DNA of 55,751 nucleotides from a candidate division WOR-1 bacterium RIFCSPLOWO2_02_FULL_46_20 (GTDB lineage: Bacteria; Margulisbacteria; WOR-1; O2-12-FULL-45-9): contig METP01000046.1 in the NCBI GenBank assembly GCA_001771365.1, positions 1 to 55,751 on the forward strand. Direction: 5' to 3'. Shown piece by piece: positions 1-9,374 of the stretch; position 1 is the stretch's first letter, and the number at the start of each line of letters is the position of its first letter. The notes under the pieces are model-generated. The model had not been told where the DNA came from, did no database searches, and worked only from the letters and a program-made list of their open reading frames with translations. A program made the position numbers and the translations under genes.

Positions 1-1
1 C

Positions 2-88
2 AAGATAATTTTTTTTGGTAACAAAGGTAAATCTTTGACCTCTTCTAAGAAAACCGCTAAAAAAGAGGTGCCGGCTGTTTCTGGCTAG
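2..88 (+). CDS. C-terminal end of a truncated CDS (KIIFFGNKGKSLTSSKKTAKKEVPAVSG*)
   Basis: Open frame from the window edge to TAG at 86-88; Lys-rich tail; too short to assign. Confidence 0.4.
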   Translation, partial: KIIFFGNKGKSLTSSKKTAKKEVPAVSG

Positions 89-234
89 GCGGCTTCAGCC
101 AATATGTTAATCCATTCCCTGCGTTGCGGACGTCGGATGTTATCCATAAGGCGGAAACCGATAATCCTGCCATTTTGTTTTTCTCCTCCCAGAAAAAAAT
201 AAGCCAAAGAACTTGACAGGGCTCTTTGACTCAA
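85..234 (-). CDS. possible small protein (~49 aa, MSQRALSSSLAYFFLGGEKQNGRIIGFRLMDNIRRPQRREWINILAEAA)
   Basis: Open minus-strand frame missing from the ORF track; protein-like composition; stop overlaps the convergent upstream stop by 4 bp (CTAG). Confidence 0.3.
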   Translation of the reverse strand: MSQRALSSSLAYFFLGGEKQNGRIIGFRLMDNIRRPQRREWINILAEAA

Positions 235-289
235 TAGTTTATCCGCGTCTTTTCTAGAAAATTTTATCTAGTTTTGGTATGATATAGCT

Positions 290-1630
290 ATGCCTAAAAC
301 TGAAACCCTCTTTATGTGCCAATCCTGCGGGCAGGACTTTCCCAGATGGTCGGGACAATGTCCGGCTTGTGGTGAATGGAATTCCCTTGTGGAGGAACAT
401 CAAAACAAAGCTCCCTCCTTCGCTCTTCGAGCTTCGGAGGGCAAGCAAATCCCAATATCCATTACTGAAGTTGATTATAAAGAAGAAAGTAGAATATCAA
501 CCGGAATAGTTGAAGTGGATAGAGTGTTAGGTGGTGGGGTGGTTGGGGGATCGGTTGTCTTGGTCTCTGGTGAGCCCGGGATTGGGAAATCTACCATGAT
601 GCTGCAGGTGGCCGAGGCCTTGAGTCTGAAATCTATTATCCTATATGTAAGCGGGGAAGAATCGGCCAATCAGATTAGAATCAGGGCGGAAAGGTTGGGG
701 ACTCTATCGAAAAACTTGATGCTTTTACCGGAGACGAATCTTTTTGCTATTGAAAAAGCGGTTGCTGATGTTAAACCCAAGTTCGTGGTGATTGATTCTA
801 TTCAGACCATGTTTCGAGATGATGTTTCCTCAGCCCCAGGCTCTGTTTCTCAGGTCCGCGAGTGCGCTAATTACCTGGTTAGGATTGCCAAATCAACAGG
901 CATACCGATTTTTATTGTTGGTCATGTGACCAAAGAGGGTAATATTGCCGGCCCCAGAATTTTAGAGCACATGGTTGATACTGTTTTATATTTTGAAGGT
1001 GAGAGACATAAGCAATATCGAATTTTACGAGCCAACAAAAATCGATTTGGCTCAACCAATGAAATTGGGATTTTTGAAATGAAGGATAATGGTTTGGTTG
1101 AAGTGGCTAATCCTTCGCAGGTTTTTCTTTCAGAGCGGCCGGAAAATTCTTCTGGCTCTGTTGTGACGGCAGCACTCGAAGGGACACGGCCATTGTTAGT
1201 TGAAATTCAGGCGTTGGTTGCCCCAACTAAAATGGTTTACCCGGTGCGCAAAGCAACAGGGGTAGATTATAATCGTGTGGTAATTATTCTTGCTGTGCTT
1301 GAGAGACAATTAGGTTTAAAATTTTCCGATGCTGATGTCTATGTAAACGCGGCTGGCGGAGTCAGAGTTTCTGAGCCGGCCATGGATCTGCCGATAGCTT
1401 TGGCCATTGTTTCTTGCCATAAAAACAAACCGTTTGACGCAAAAACTGTTGCTGTCGGTGAAATCGGACTGGCGGGTGAGATCCGCTCGGTTAACCAGAT
1501 CGAACAAAGGATCAAAGAAGCGGAGAAATTGGGGTTTGAACAAATTATTGTGCCCAAAAGTAATCAAAGTAAATCAAAGATTAAACTTCTGGCCGTGTCC
1601 TCAGTTAAAGAAGCGCTGAATCGTCTATAA
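290..1630 (+). CDS. radA: DNA repair protein RadA
   Basis: N-terminal zinc finger CQSCG..CPACG, Walker A GEPGIGKST, KNRFG motif, Lon-like C-terminal domain. Confidence 0.97.
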   Translation: MPKTETLFMCQSCGQDFPRWSGQCPACGEWNSLVEEHQNKAPSFALRASEGKQIPISITEVDYKEESRISTGIVEVDRVLGGGVVGGSVVLVSGEPGIGKSTMMLQVAEALSLKSIILYVSGEESANQIRIRAERLGTLSKNLMLLPETNLFAIEKAVADVKPKFVVIDSIQTMFRDDVSSAPGSVSQVRECANYLVRIAKSTGIPIFIVGHVTKEGNIAGPRILEHMVDTVLYFEGERHKQYRILRANKNRFGSTNEIGIFEMKDNGLVEVANPSQVFLSERPENSSGSVVTAALEGTRPLLVEIQALVAPTKMVYPVRKATGVDYNRVVIILAVLERQLGLKFSDADVYVNAAGGVRVSEPAMDLPIALAIVSCHKNKPFDAKTVAVGEIGLAGEIRSVNQIEQRIKEAEKLGFEQIIVPKSNQSKSKIKLLAVSSVKEALNRL

Positions 1631-1692
1631 TTACTTCTATTTGTGCCCGAGCAGCTGCCAGCCTGGATGACGGTACACTATGGGGAGGAGGT

Positions 1693-2946
1693 TTATAAAT
1701 ACTTTCGCGGATCCGCGATTTTTCCCTCAATCATCGAAGCGGCCACAGTAGCGGGTGAACCAAGATAGATAAAGGCATTTGGGTTACCCATTCTACCCTT
1801 AAAATTTCGATTAGCAGTTGAAATCACGTTTTCCCCATCTGACGGAACCCCGTTATGCGTGCCGACACAGGGACCGCAACCGGGCGTGACCGCTACGGCG
1901 CCAGCATTGAGTAGGGTTTGATATGTCCCGTCCTTAATCATGTCCAGCAAAATCTGCTTTGAAGCAGGAGCAATGATTAAACGGCAGCTATCTTTGACTT
2001 TTTTGCCCTTTAAAATTTTAGCCGCAATCTGAAAATCTTCTAAACGGCCATTGGTGCAGGTGCCAATCAGGCCTTGCTGAATCGGAACATCGCCCACTTG
2101 CGAAATTGGCACAACATTATCAACGGTGTGCGGTTTAGCGATCTGCGGCTCGAGTTTTGAAACATCAATCTCAACAGGTCTAATGTATTTTGCGTCTTTA
2201 TCTGCTTTAACCGGATTGGGCTTCTTCCTGGCATGAGCTTTAACCCAATCCAAAACCATTTTATCTGCTTCCATCAACCCGGCCTTGGCTCCGCACTCAA
2301 TCGCCATGTTGGACATAGTGAAGCGGGCGTCAACAGACATGTTGGCAATGGCGTCGCCATAGATTTCTAGGGCCAGGTAAGTGGCGCCGTCAGCAGTAAT
2401 ATCGCCAATTAACTTTAAGATTAAGTCTTTGGAATAAACGCCCCTGGGCAGGCTTCCGTTATAAATAACTTTTATTGTGTCCGGTACCTTAAACCAGAGC
2501 TTGCCCGATGTCCAGCCCGCCGCTAAATCAGTCGAACCAATCCCGGTTGAAAAAACATTTATTGCTCCATAGGTGCAAGTGTGAGAATCGGCGCCAATAA
2601 TTAAATCGCCAGGCACGGCATGTCCTTGCTCCGGTGTAATCTGGTGGCAAACGCCGCAGCCAATGTCGTAAAGTTTAATGCCTTGTTCTTTTTGAAAATC
2701 CCTGATTTTTTTATGAATAGCAGATACTCCGGAATTAGGGGAGGGTGAGCTGTGGTCGATAATAATGGCAATCTTGGAGGGATCAAAAACTTTTTTGGTT
2801 CCCATGTTATTAAAAGAATCTATCGCAATGCCCGAGGTGCCGTCCTGACCAATAAGATAATCAAGGTCAGCAATAACAATGTCCCCGACCCTGGCCTCTT
2901 TTCCCGAATGAGCGGAGAGTATCTTTTCCGCTATGGTCTTGCCCAT
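1693..2946 (-). CDS. leuC: 3-isopropylmalate dehydratase large subunit / homoaconitase family
   Basis: Aconitase-family features: GADSHTCTYGA, GTCTNGRLEDF, PGCGPCVGTHNGV. Confidence 0.9.
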   Translation of the reverse strand: MGKTIAEKILSAHSGKEARVGDIVIADLDYLIGQDGTSGIAIDSFNNMGTKKVFDPSKIAIIIDHSSPSPNSGVSAIHKKIRDFQKEQGIKLYDIGCGVCHQITPEQGHAVPGDLIIGADSHTCTYGAINVFSTGIGSTDLAAGWTSGKLWFKVPDTIKVIYNGSLPRGVYSKDLILKLIGDITADGATYLALEIYGDAIANMSVDARFTMSNMAIECGAKAGLMEADKMVLDWVKAHARKKPNPVKADKDAKYIRPVEIDVSKLEPQIAKPHTVDNVVPISQVGDVPIQQGLIGTCTNGRLEDFQIAAKILKGKKVKDSCRLIIAPASKQILLDMIKDGTYQTLLNAGAVAVTPGCGPCVGTHNGVPSDGENVISTANRNFKGRMGNPNAFIYLGSPATVAASMIEGKIADPRKYL

Positions 2947-2947
2947 G

Positions 2948-3862
2948 TTATTTGTTTTGTTTCCGCCTTTCTGCTAAAGCTATTTCAACAATCCTGGCCT
3001 TGTCCATAAGATAAGGATCAAGTCCTTCGGTCTCCAGCACTTCTTTGACCAGCTTGGTAGCTTTTGGCTGTTTGACAATATCTGCCATGTCTAACTTGGC
3101 CCTAAAAATTAGGTCTTGATAGTCAAATGGCATGCTAATGACACTTTCTAGTAGTTTTTCTGCCCGGTCAAAGTCCCCTCTTTTGGCGCGACGGATTAAA
3201 ACTTCAGCCTTTAGCGTTTTGCCTTTGTAGGTAAAATAATCGTCGGAACGTGGCTTTAACTCTTTTAAAGCAGCCTCAGCAAACCTTAAGGGGTTGTTGG
3301 TATCTTTTGGTGTTTGGTAGAGTTTAATTTCTGTTTTGGTTAAGAAGGCTCTTCCCTTGAAGTACCAGTGAGCGTTTTTGGCCCTGATAACGTGATCAAG
3401 TAACTTAAGGGCCTTGTCCCAGTCCCCCTTATTTTTACGAGCCAGGCGCAGCTCAGCTTCTACCGCAAAAGTTTTGGCGGCAAAAAAATCGGACATGTCA
3501 TTCCCCAATAGTTTGCGGGCTTTTTCGCACAAAGAAATAGCCTCATCAAACGCTTCCGGAGAACCGATCATGAGCTCAGCTTTGCCAATTAGGGTACGCG
3601 CCCTGAGCGAATCTGGAATGTGACGTTCCAATATCTGATCAAATATTCTTTTGGCTTCTTTGTAATCTCCCTGTTCACTGCGGCCGACCAGTAAATCTGC
3701 AATTCCAAACATAAGTTCCGGGGCATCGGCACGCTTAGGGTTTTGAGATAAAATATAGCGATAGCGTTTGAGAACTTTGTTGATTTTCTCTTTTTCCGAA
3801 GGAATAGGGAAGCCAACTTGTTTATCGACAATGTAACTCATAACCGGGGAAAGCACCGCCAT
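2948..3862 (-). CDS. TPR-like repeat protein, hypothetical
   Basis: Helical repeats of TPR type; 1 bp from leuC start. Confidence 0.6.
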   Translation of the reverse strand: MAVLSPVMSYIVDKQVGFPIPSEKEKINKVLKRYRYILSQNPKRADAPELMFGIADLLVGRSEQGDYKEAKRIFDQILERHIPDSLRARTLIGKAELMIGSPEAFDEAISLCEKARKLLGNDMSDFFAAKTFAVEAELRLARKNKGDWDKALKLLDHVIRAKNAHWYFKGRAFLTKTEIKLYQTPKDTNNPLRFAEAALKELKPRSDDYFTYKGKTLKAEVLIRRAKRGDFDRAEKLLESVISMPFDYQDLIFRAKLDMADIVKQPKATKLVKEVLETEGLDPYLMDKARIVEIALAERRKQNK

Positions 3863-3890
3863 GTTATCCTCCTTTTCTTAACTGTTACGG

Positions 3891-3919
3891 TTGAAACCTG
3901 ATTATAAATAATGTAGAAT
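3891..3919 (+). promoter_or_regulatory. sigma70-like promoter of rnc (TTGAAA-N17-TAGAAT)
   Basis: -35 3891-3896, 17-nt spacer, -10 3914-3919; likely start codon at 3929. Confidence 0.6.
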
Positions 3920-3928
3920 ATAATGTCA

Positions 3929-4711
3929 ATGGAACACCTTTCTCCGCAAAGAGAAAAAAAACTTCTCGAAGTTGAAAAAAAACTTGGCACATCTTTCCAC
4001 AACACAAGCCTGCTCAACCAGTCATTAACCCATAGTTCCTATGGCCATGAAAATAAGATCCCCGACAATGAGCGCATGGAATTTTTAGGTGACGCGGTCC
4101 TAAAGCTGGTAGTCAGTGAATTTCTTTTTCATAAGTTTCCGGAACGAGCCGAAGGAGATTTAACCAAGATAAGAGCCGCGGTCATCTCAGACGAGACCCT
4201 GGCGACCGTGGGGCGCAAGCTTTATCTGGGAGATTATTTGCTGCTCAGCGCGAACGAACAAGGAACCGGCGGCACGCGCAGAAAGTCGAACCTGGCTAAT
4301 ACTTTTGAAGCGGTGCTCGGGGCGGTTTTTATTGATGCCGGCATTGGGAAATCGCGCGAGTTGGTTTTAAACGTTTTGACGGAAGAGATAGATAAAGTTT
4401 CAAAAGAAGGTTATATCCGCGACTATAAATCTGCTTTGCAGGAATATACACAAAAGCAAAAATGGGAATTGCCGCGCTACAAGGTTGTTAAAGAGGCCGG
4501 TCCCAAGCATCGCAAGGTTTTTTGGATGGAAGTAAAAATTAGGGGGAGGCGGTATGGGTTGGGTAGAGGGGGTAATAAGAAGGAGTCTGAACAGCGGGCA
4601 GCTATGCAAGCTTTGAAGGCACTTAAGGCGGAGCAAAAAAATGGTGGCAGAGTGGAGAGAAGGGGACTTAAGGGTATTATTTCTCAGGTAAGGAAGAAAA
4701 TAAAAATATAA
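3929..4711 (+). CDS. rnc: ribonuclease III
   Basis: RNase III signature NERMEFLGDAVLKL plus C-terminal dsRBD; start at second ATG preferred on promoter geometry. Confidence 0.95.
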   Translation: MEHLSPQREKKLLEVEKKLGTSFHNTSLLNQSLTHSSYGHENKIPDNERMEFLGDAVLKLVVSEFLFHKFPERAEGDLTKIRAAVISDETLATVGRKLYLGDYLLLSANEQGTGGTRRKSNLANTFEAVLGAVFIDAGIGKSRELVLNVLTEEIDKVSKEGYIRDYKSALQEYTQKQKWELPRYKVVKEAGPKHRKVFWMEVKIRGRRYGLGRGGNKKESEQRAAMQALKALKAEQKNGGRVERRGLKGIISQVRKKIKI

Positions 4712-6000
4712 TGGCTAAGTTATTGATTAAAAACGGCAGAGTTGTTGATCCCGCCTCTAATTTAGACGGTCAACGGGACGTTTTGATTGTTGATGGGAAG
4801 ATTAAAACAATTAAGTCGCAAGTAATGAGTCGCGGAGCACGAGTCATCGAGGCTAAAGGGATGCTGGTTCTGCCTGGCTTGATAGATATGCACGCCCATC
4901 TGAGGGATCCCGGTCGACCTGATAAGGAGACGATTGCTTCTGGCACCAGGGCCGCCGCCATGGGCGGGTTTACCACTATTTGCTGCATGGCTAACACAGA
5001 GCCTCCCATTGATAATGCCGCGGTTGTTAAATACGTGAAGAATAAAGCGGAGATAGAAGGGGTGGTCAATGTTTTGCCAATTGCTGCGGTGACCAAAGGG
5101 CTTAAGGGGGAAGCTCTAGCAGAGATGGGGATGATGTTAAAGGAGGGAGCCGTTGCTTTTTCTGATGATGGTCAGCCAATTATGCGGGCAGACGTTATGC
5201 GTCGAGCTTTAGAATACGCCAGGCAGTTTAAAGTGCCAATCATTTCTCATTGTGAAGATAAGGCGCTCTCCCATGGCGGCTCGATGAACGAAAGTGCTCT
5301 TTCAACTGCTTTGGGCTTGCCAGGTATCCCGGCGCTAGCAGAAGAAAACATGGTGGCGCGCGATATAGCTCTGGCTAGAGAATTCGGCAGGCTACACATT
5401 GCCCATGTGTCGTCCGCAAAATCTGTCGATCTGATCCGGCAGGCAAAGAAAAAGAAAATAGACGTGACTTGTGAAACTTGTCCGCATTATTTCTCTTTAA
5501 CCGAAGAAGCGGTTAAAGATTATGATACCAATGCCAAGGTTAATCCTCCGTTAAAGTCCAGGACAGATGTTAAGGCTATTATCAAAGGCTTAAAGGACGG
5601 GACTATCGATGTTATCGCAACGGATCATGCGCCGCATAATATTGAAGAGAAAGAGCTTGAGTTCAATTCAGCAGCTTTTGGCCTGGTTGGCTTGGAAACC
5701 GCGCTGGCGCTGGTAATTACATACTTGGTAGACACAAAAGAGCTGACGCTAAAGAAGGCAATTGAAAAACTGACAACCAGCCCAGCCAAAATTCTTGGCT
5801 TGAATAAAGGGGCGCTTAAAATTGGGGCTGATGCCGATCTGGTCATCGTTGATCCCAAAGCCGGGTGGACGGTTGACCCCTCACAATTCGCCTCCAAAAG
5901 CAAAAATTCCCCGTTCAACGGGTGGAAGCTCAAAGGTAAAGTCCTCTGCACCATCGTGAGTGGCAAAGTGGTAGTACGCGATGGTAAAGTTTGTAGCTAG
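4711..6000 (+). CDS. pyrC: dihydroorotase
   Basis: DMHAHLRDPG metal motif, amidohydrolase fold, ATDHAPH; TAATG coupling with rnc. Confidence 0.95.
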   Translation: MAKLLIKNGRVVDPASNLDGQRDVLIVDGKIKTIKSQVMSRGARVIEAKGMLVLPGLIDMHAHLRDPGRPDKETIASGTRAAAMGGFTTICCMANTEPPIDNAAVVKYVKNKAEIEGVVNVLPIAAVTKGLKGEALAEMGMMLKEGAVAFSDDGQPIMRADVMRRALEYARQFKVPIISHCEDKALSHGGSMNESALSTALGLPGIPALAEENMVARDIALAREFGRLHIAHVSSAKSVDLIRQAKKKKIDVTCETCPHYFSLTEEAVKDYDTNAKVNPPLKSRTDVKAIIKGLKDGTIDVIATDHAPHNIEEKELEFNSAAFGLVGLETALALVITYLVDTKELTLKKAIEKLTTSPAKILGLNKGALKIGADADLVIVDPKAGWTVDPSQFASKSKNSPFNGWKLKGKVLCTIVSGKVVVRDGKVCS

Positions 6001-6598
6001 CTGCTTGTTAGCAGTAATTTTCTTATCTGGTTGTGGAGATCTTGAGACAAGCTCCTCGGTTTCCAGTATTACAATTTCTCCTTCGAGTATCACAGTGGGA
6101 ATAGCCAAAAGTACATTGTTTAGCGCGATTGTCAAAAATAGCGCCGGGAATATTATTAGTGCTTCTCCGACCTGGAGCGTGAGCGGAACAGGAAGCATAA
6201 ATAGTTCAACCGGATTATTTACCGCTGGTAGTGCCAGTGGAGAGGGGACAGTCACGGCTACCTATGGTGGGATTTCTGACACGGCCGCTGTTACCACTAC
6301 TATTAATGGCTGGGTAGCGGGAAGAGTGTTGGACAGTCTTGGCAAAAAAGTCCAGGATATAAAGGTTTATTTGATCGGGACCAGCCTCGAGGATTTTACC
6401 GATTCTGATGGCGATTATTCAATTCCAAGTGTTCCTGCCGGAACTTACGAAGTGTGGACGGATAGAGATTCATCGATTTATCGTGCAGCCTCAAAAGAAG
6501 CTACTGTCGTTAGCGGGGAGACGGAAACAGTAAACTTTACTATCTTATACTTTACCGATCCACCCGATCTTAATCCCCCGGTGTTTGAGTTCGAATAA
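5981..6598 (+). CDS. lipoprotein with BIG2-like and carboxypeptidase-regulatory-like domains
   Basis: Lipobox LSGC; ITVGIAKSTLFSAIVKNSAG..; GRVLDSLGKKVQDIKVYL...DSDGDYSIPSVPAGTYEV. Confidence 0.75.
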   Translation: MVKFVASCLLAVIFLSGCGDLETSSSVSSITISPSSITVGIAKSTLFSAIVKNSAGNIISASPTWSVSGTGSINSSTGLFTAGSASGEGTVTATYGGISDTAAVTTTINGWVAGRVLDSLGKKVQDIKVYLIGTSLEDFTDSDGDYSIPSVPAGTYEVWTDRDSSIYRAASKEATVVSGETETVNFTILYFTDPPDLNPPVFEFE

Positions 6599-6616
6599 TG
6601 GCGGTGGGAGGGATAA

Positions 6617-7597
6617 ATGGTCTGGATTAAATTCATTGTTTGCTCGCTGGTTATCTTTTTTGCCGGGCATAAAGTTGCCAAATATGGTGACATGATTGCC
6701 GAAAAAACCGGTCTCTGCCGAGCCTGGCTCGGCCTAACTCTTTTGGCCGCGGTAACCTCTCTGCCTGAATTGGCCAACGCTGTGTCGGCGACAACCGCTA
6801 ATTTACCAGAGCTGGCTGTCGGAGATATCCTCGGCGCCTGCATGATCAATGTCCTTACCTTGGCCATGCTTGATATTATCCTTTGGTTTAGAGGACGCAA
6901 GTCAATTTTCATAAAATCTGAAAAAAACAATATTCTCTCGGCACTTTTTGGCATGGGCCTGTTAAGTTTTGTGGCTTTTTCCCTGGCGGTTACCCGTTAT
7001 TTTATTGATTTTCAGATTTTTGGTGTTTCCGGTTATACTTTGGCAATTGTTTTGATCTATCTTGTTATTCAAAAAATATTATATTCTCAGAGCCAGGCTG
7101 AAAAAACAGAGGAGAAAAAGCATTATGATCAGGTGTCCAGTTTCAAGACATATTTGGGCTTTTTGCTTTGTGCCTTAATTGTTATTATTGCCGGTGGTTG
7201 GCTGCCTTTTATTGGGGCGGAGATTGTGGAGATTATGGGTTGGGGTAGGACTTTTGTAGCCGTGCTGTTTTTGGGCTTTGCCACAACCCTGCCTGAAGCC
7301 ACCGTTTCTCTCTCAGCCTTGCGTTTGGGCTCGGTTGGCATGGGTATTGGTAATCTTTTAGGTAGTAATATTTTTAACGTAGCAATATTGTTTGTGGCAG
7401 ACGTTTTTTATCAACCCGGAGACCTATTGACCGCAGTGCCGGTGAGTATGATCTTCGCGGCTTTATTTGGGGCCCTGCTGACATTTATTGTTTTCCTGGC
7501 ACTAGAGAAACGGATAAAAAATCGAATCCCTTCCCTGTTAATTGTGTTTTGTTATCTCCTGTCCCTTTTTCTCCTCTTCAAAGCCAGCGCGATGTAA
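6617..7597 (+). CDS. sodium/calcium exchanger (CaCA) family protein
   Basis: Two inverted alpha-repeat signatures (AAVTSLPELANA; GFATTLPEATVS...GNLLGSNIFN); multi-TM. Confidence 0.9.
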   Translation: MVWIKFIVCSLVIFFAGHKVAKYGDMIAEKTGLCRAWLGLTLLAAVTSLPELANAVSATTANLPELAVGDILGACMINVLTLAMLDIILWFRGRKSIFIKSEKNNILSALFGMGLLSFVAFSLAVTRYFIDFQIFGVSGYTLAIVLIYLVIQKILYSQSQAEKTEEKKHYDQVSSFKTYLGFLLCALIVIIAGGWLPFIGAEIVEIMGWGRTFVAVLFLGFATTLPEATVSLSALRLGSVGMGIGNLLGSNIFNVAILFVADVFYQPGDLLTAVPVSMIFAALFGALLTFIVFLALEKRIKNRIPSLLIVFCYLLSLFLLFKASAM

Positions 7598-7603
7598 GCA
7601 AAA

Positions 7604-7784
7604 GTGTCGTAATCTCGACACCTATTAACTAACAACACGATCCGATTTTATCGGATCTACAACTAACAACTTACAACTACTCCCTAAATTTTTCCCGTAA
7701 TTATTATAAATAATAGTTGTTTGTTGTAAGTTGTAGTCCGCCGCAGGCGGACGTCTTGTTAGGTGGTAACTAGCTTGCTACCCC
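7604..7784. repeat. structured intergenic element, copy 1 (nested inverted repeats)
   Basis: Terminal hairpin GTGTCG-taatct-CGACAC; inner 23-bp arms 7657-7679 / 7714-7736; side hairpins 7640-7656 and 7736-7752; terminal GGTAACTAGCTTGCTACC. Homologous to 42103-42233. Confidence 0.75.
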
Positions 7785-7803
7785 TTGAACATGGAGGTTT
7801 AGA

Positions 7804-8217
7804 ATGATTATTAAATGTTGTCTGCTTATTTTACTTGCTCTCCTGCTTTCCTCATGTTCCACCCAAAAGGATGAAAAAAATATTAACACCGGTTTTCGCG
7901 AGGATGATGTTGCTATAGTTGAAGAACAGGCGGCGTCTCCTGAAGTTGATGCTCGTCAACCTATCTATATATATAATCAGCAAAAGCAAAATGAAGAGCA
8001 AGAAACCACTTTACGTTTGAATGGCGACCCCCTCCTCCTGCGCAACAACTATGTTCGGTTAGTTGGGGTGGTCAGTGGGGGAAGACCGATGGCTCTTGTT
8101 GAAGTCGGGGGGAGGGGTTGTGTTCTAGGTGCAGGCGAAATGGTGAGTGGTTGTCGGGTGGTTAGTATTATGGAGAATTGCATAATACTTAGTAATGCAG
8201 GAAGTAGTAAGTTATGA
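7804..8217 (+). CDS. PilP/GspC-like pilus assembly lipoprotein
   Basis: Lipobox LLSSCS; C-terminal VGGRGCVLGAGEMVSGCRVVSIMENCIILS resembles PilP/GspC HR-type domain; overlaps secretin gene by ATGA. Confidence 0.6.
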   Translation: MIIKCCLLILLALLLSSCSTQKDEKNINTGFREDDVAIVEEQAASPEVDARQPIYIYNQQKQNEEQETTLRLNGDPLLLRNNYVRLVGVVSGGRPMALVEVGGRGCVLGAGEMVSGCRVVSIMENCIILSNAGSSKL

Positions 8218-9365
8218 GGCAGATTGTTGTTTTAATAATGCTCTTAAATTATTTGGTTGGCACCTCTTTGGCGAGTTTGCCATTACCCAAGGTTGAATTC
8301 GAAGATGCCGCGGTTTTAGATGTGGTGCGCATTCTGGCTAAGCAAGCAGGCCTAAATTTAGTTGTTAGTGGAAATGGCGGCTTGGATCAGACAAAACGGA
8401 CAACGTTGCATCTCAAAAATGTTACAGCTGAAGAAGCGTTAGAATACGTGTTAAAAACCAACGATATGACTTTTGAGAGGAAAGGAAGCGCCGTACTAGT
8501 GTCTATGTTGTTGCAGGATCCTGAGGCAAAAGGTGAGATTGAAACAATGAGTCTCAAGTATCTCTCAGCCGAGAAAATATCCTCCCTGCTGGCAAGAGTT
8601 CTCCCGGTACTAAAAACTAGTATGGGCGGCAGCGCCAACTCTATTGTCCTGAAAGGGCGAGGAGAGATGATTGATGAGGCAAGAAAACTTATCTCTTCGG
8701 TCGATTTGCCTATTCCTCAGATATTAATTGAATGTAAAGTTCTGGAAATCTCTGAATCAGACTCCATGCATTTGGGGCTTTCTTACGGTGAAGAGGCCGG
8801 GACTATTCAGTTTTTAACCGATAAAGATACCAGAAAAACCTCTGCAGTAAGTGACTTGCAGACAACCTTAAATGGCTTGATCAGCAATGGGCAAGCAAAA
8901 ATTGTCGCCAGCCCAAAAATCGCTACGCTTGATGATCACCAAGCAGTTCTTAATATTGGCAGTCGTATTCCTTATGCGGTTCCGGTCAGCAGTACATCAG
9001 GCAGTACTCAATGGACAGTTGAATATATCGAGGCAGGGGTTAAGCTGAAGATTACTCCCCGCCTTGGGGAGGCAGGCTATATTACGACTTCAATTCAGCC
9101 TGAAGTTTCTTCAGTGTCCGAATGGCGAACAACCGCCGCCGGAGATTTCCCCGTTATCAGCTCACGCAACGCCCAGGCAACACTGCGGGTGAAGGATGGG
9201 GAGACAATTGTGGTTGGTGGTTTAATGTCAGAATCCGAGAGAGAGAATGTTTCTCGCGTGCCGATTTTGGGCTATATTCCTTTAGCCGGGATATTGTTTC
9301 AAAATAAAACCATGGAGAAGGCGAAAACAGAGATAGTTTTTCTAATTACGCCGCATGTGATCTAA
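8214..9365 (+). CDS. secretin (type II secretion/type IV pilus PilQ/GspD family)
   Basis: STN-like N domain and C-terminal secretin domain (VASPKIATLDDHQAVLNIGSRIPY; VKDGETIVVGGLMSESERENVSRVPILGYIPLAGILFQ). Confidence 0.92.
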   Translation: MRQIVVLIMLLNYLVGTSLASLPLPKVEFEDAAVLDVVRILAKQAGLNLVVSGNGGLDQTKRTTLHLKNVTAEEALEYVLKTNDMTFERKGSAVLVSMLLQDPEAKGEIETMSLKYLSAEKISSLLARVLPVLKTSMGGSANSIVLKGRGEMIDEARKLISSVDLPIPQILIECKVLEISESDSMHLGLSYGEEAGTIQFLTDKDTRKTSAVSDLQTTLNGLISNGQAKIVASPKIATLDDHQAVLNIGSRIPYAVPVSSTSGSTQWTVEYIEAGVKLKITPRLGEAGYITTSIQPEVSSVSEWRTTAAGDFPVISSRNAQATLRVKDGETIVVGGLMSESERENVSRVPILGYIPLAGILFQNKTMEKAKTEIVFLITPHVI

Positions 9366-9374
9366 CCTGGAAGT

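Noticed and set aside
1693-2946. Orphan leuC without leuD as evidence of an unusual pathway
   Set aside because: The small subunit may be elsewhere in the genome; absence from this window alone is not informative.
7604-7784. Integron attC site (GTTAGG / CTAAC-like boundaries in copy 1)
   Set aside because: Copy 2 does not preserve the attC-like R'/R'' consensus, there is no gene-cassette pattern and no integrase; the hairpin-ended repeat interpretation fits better.
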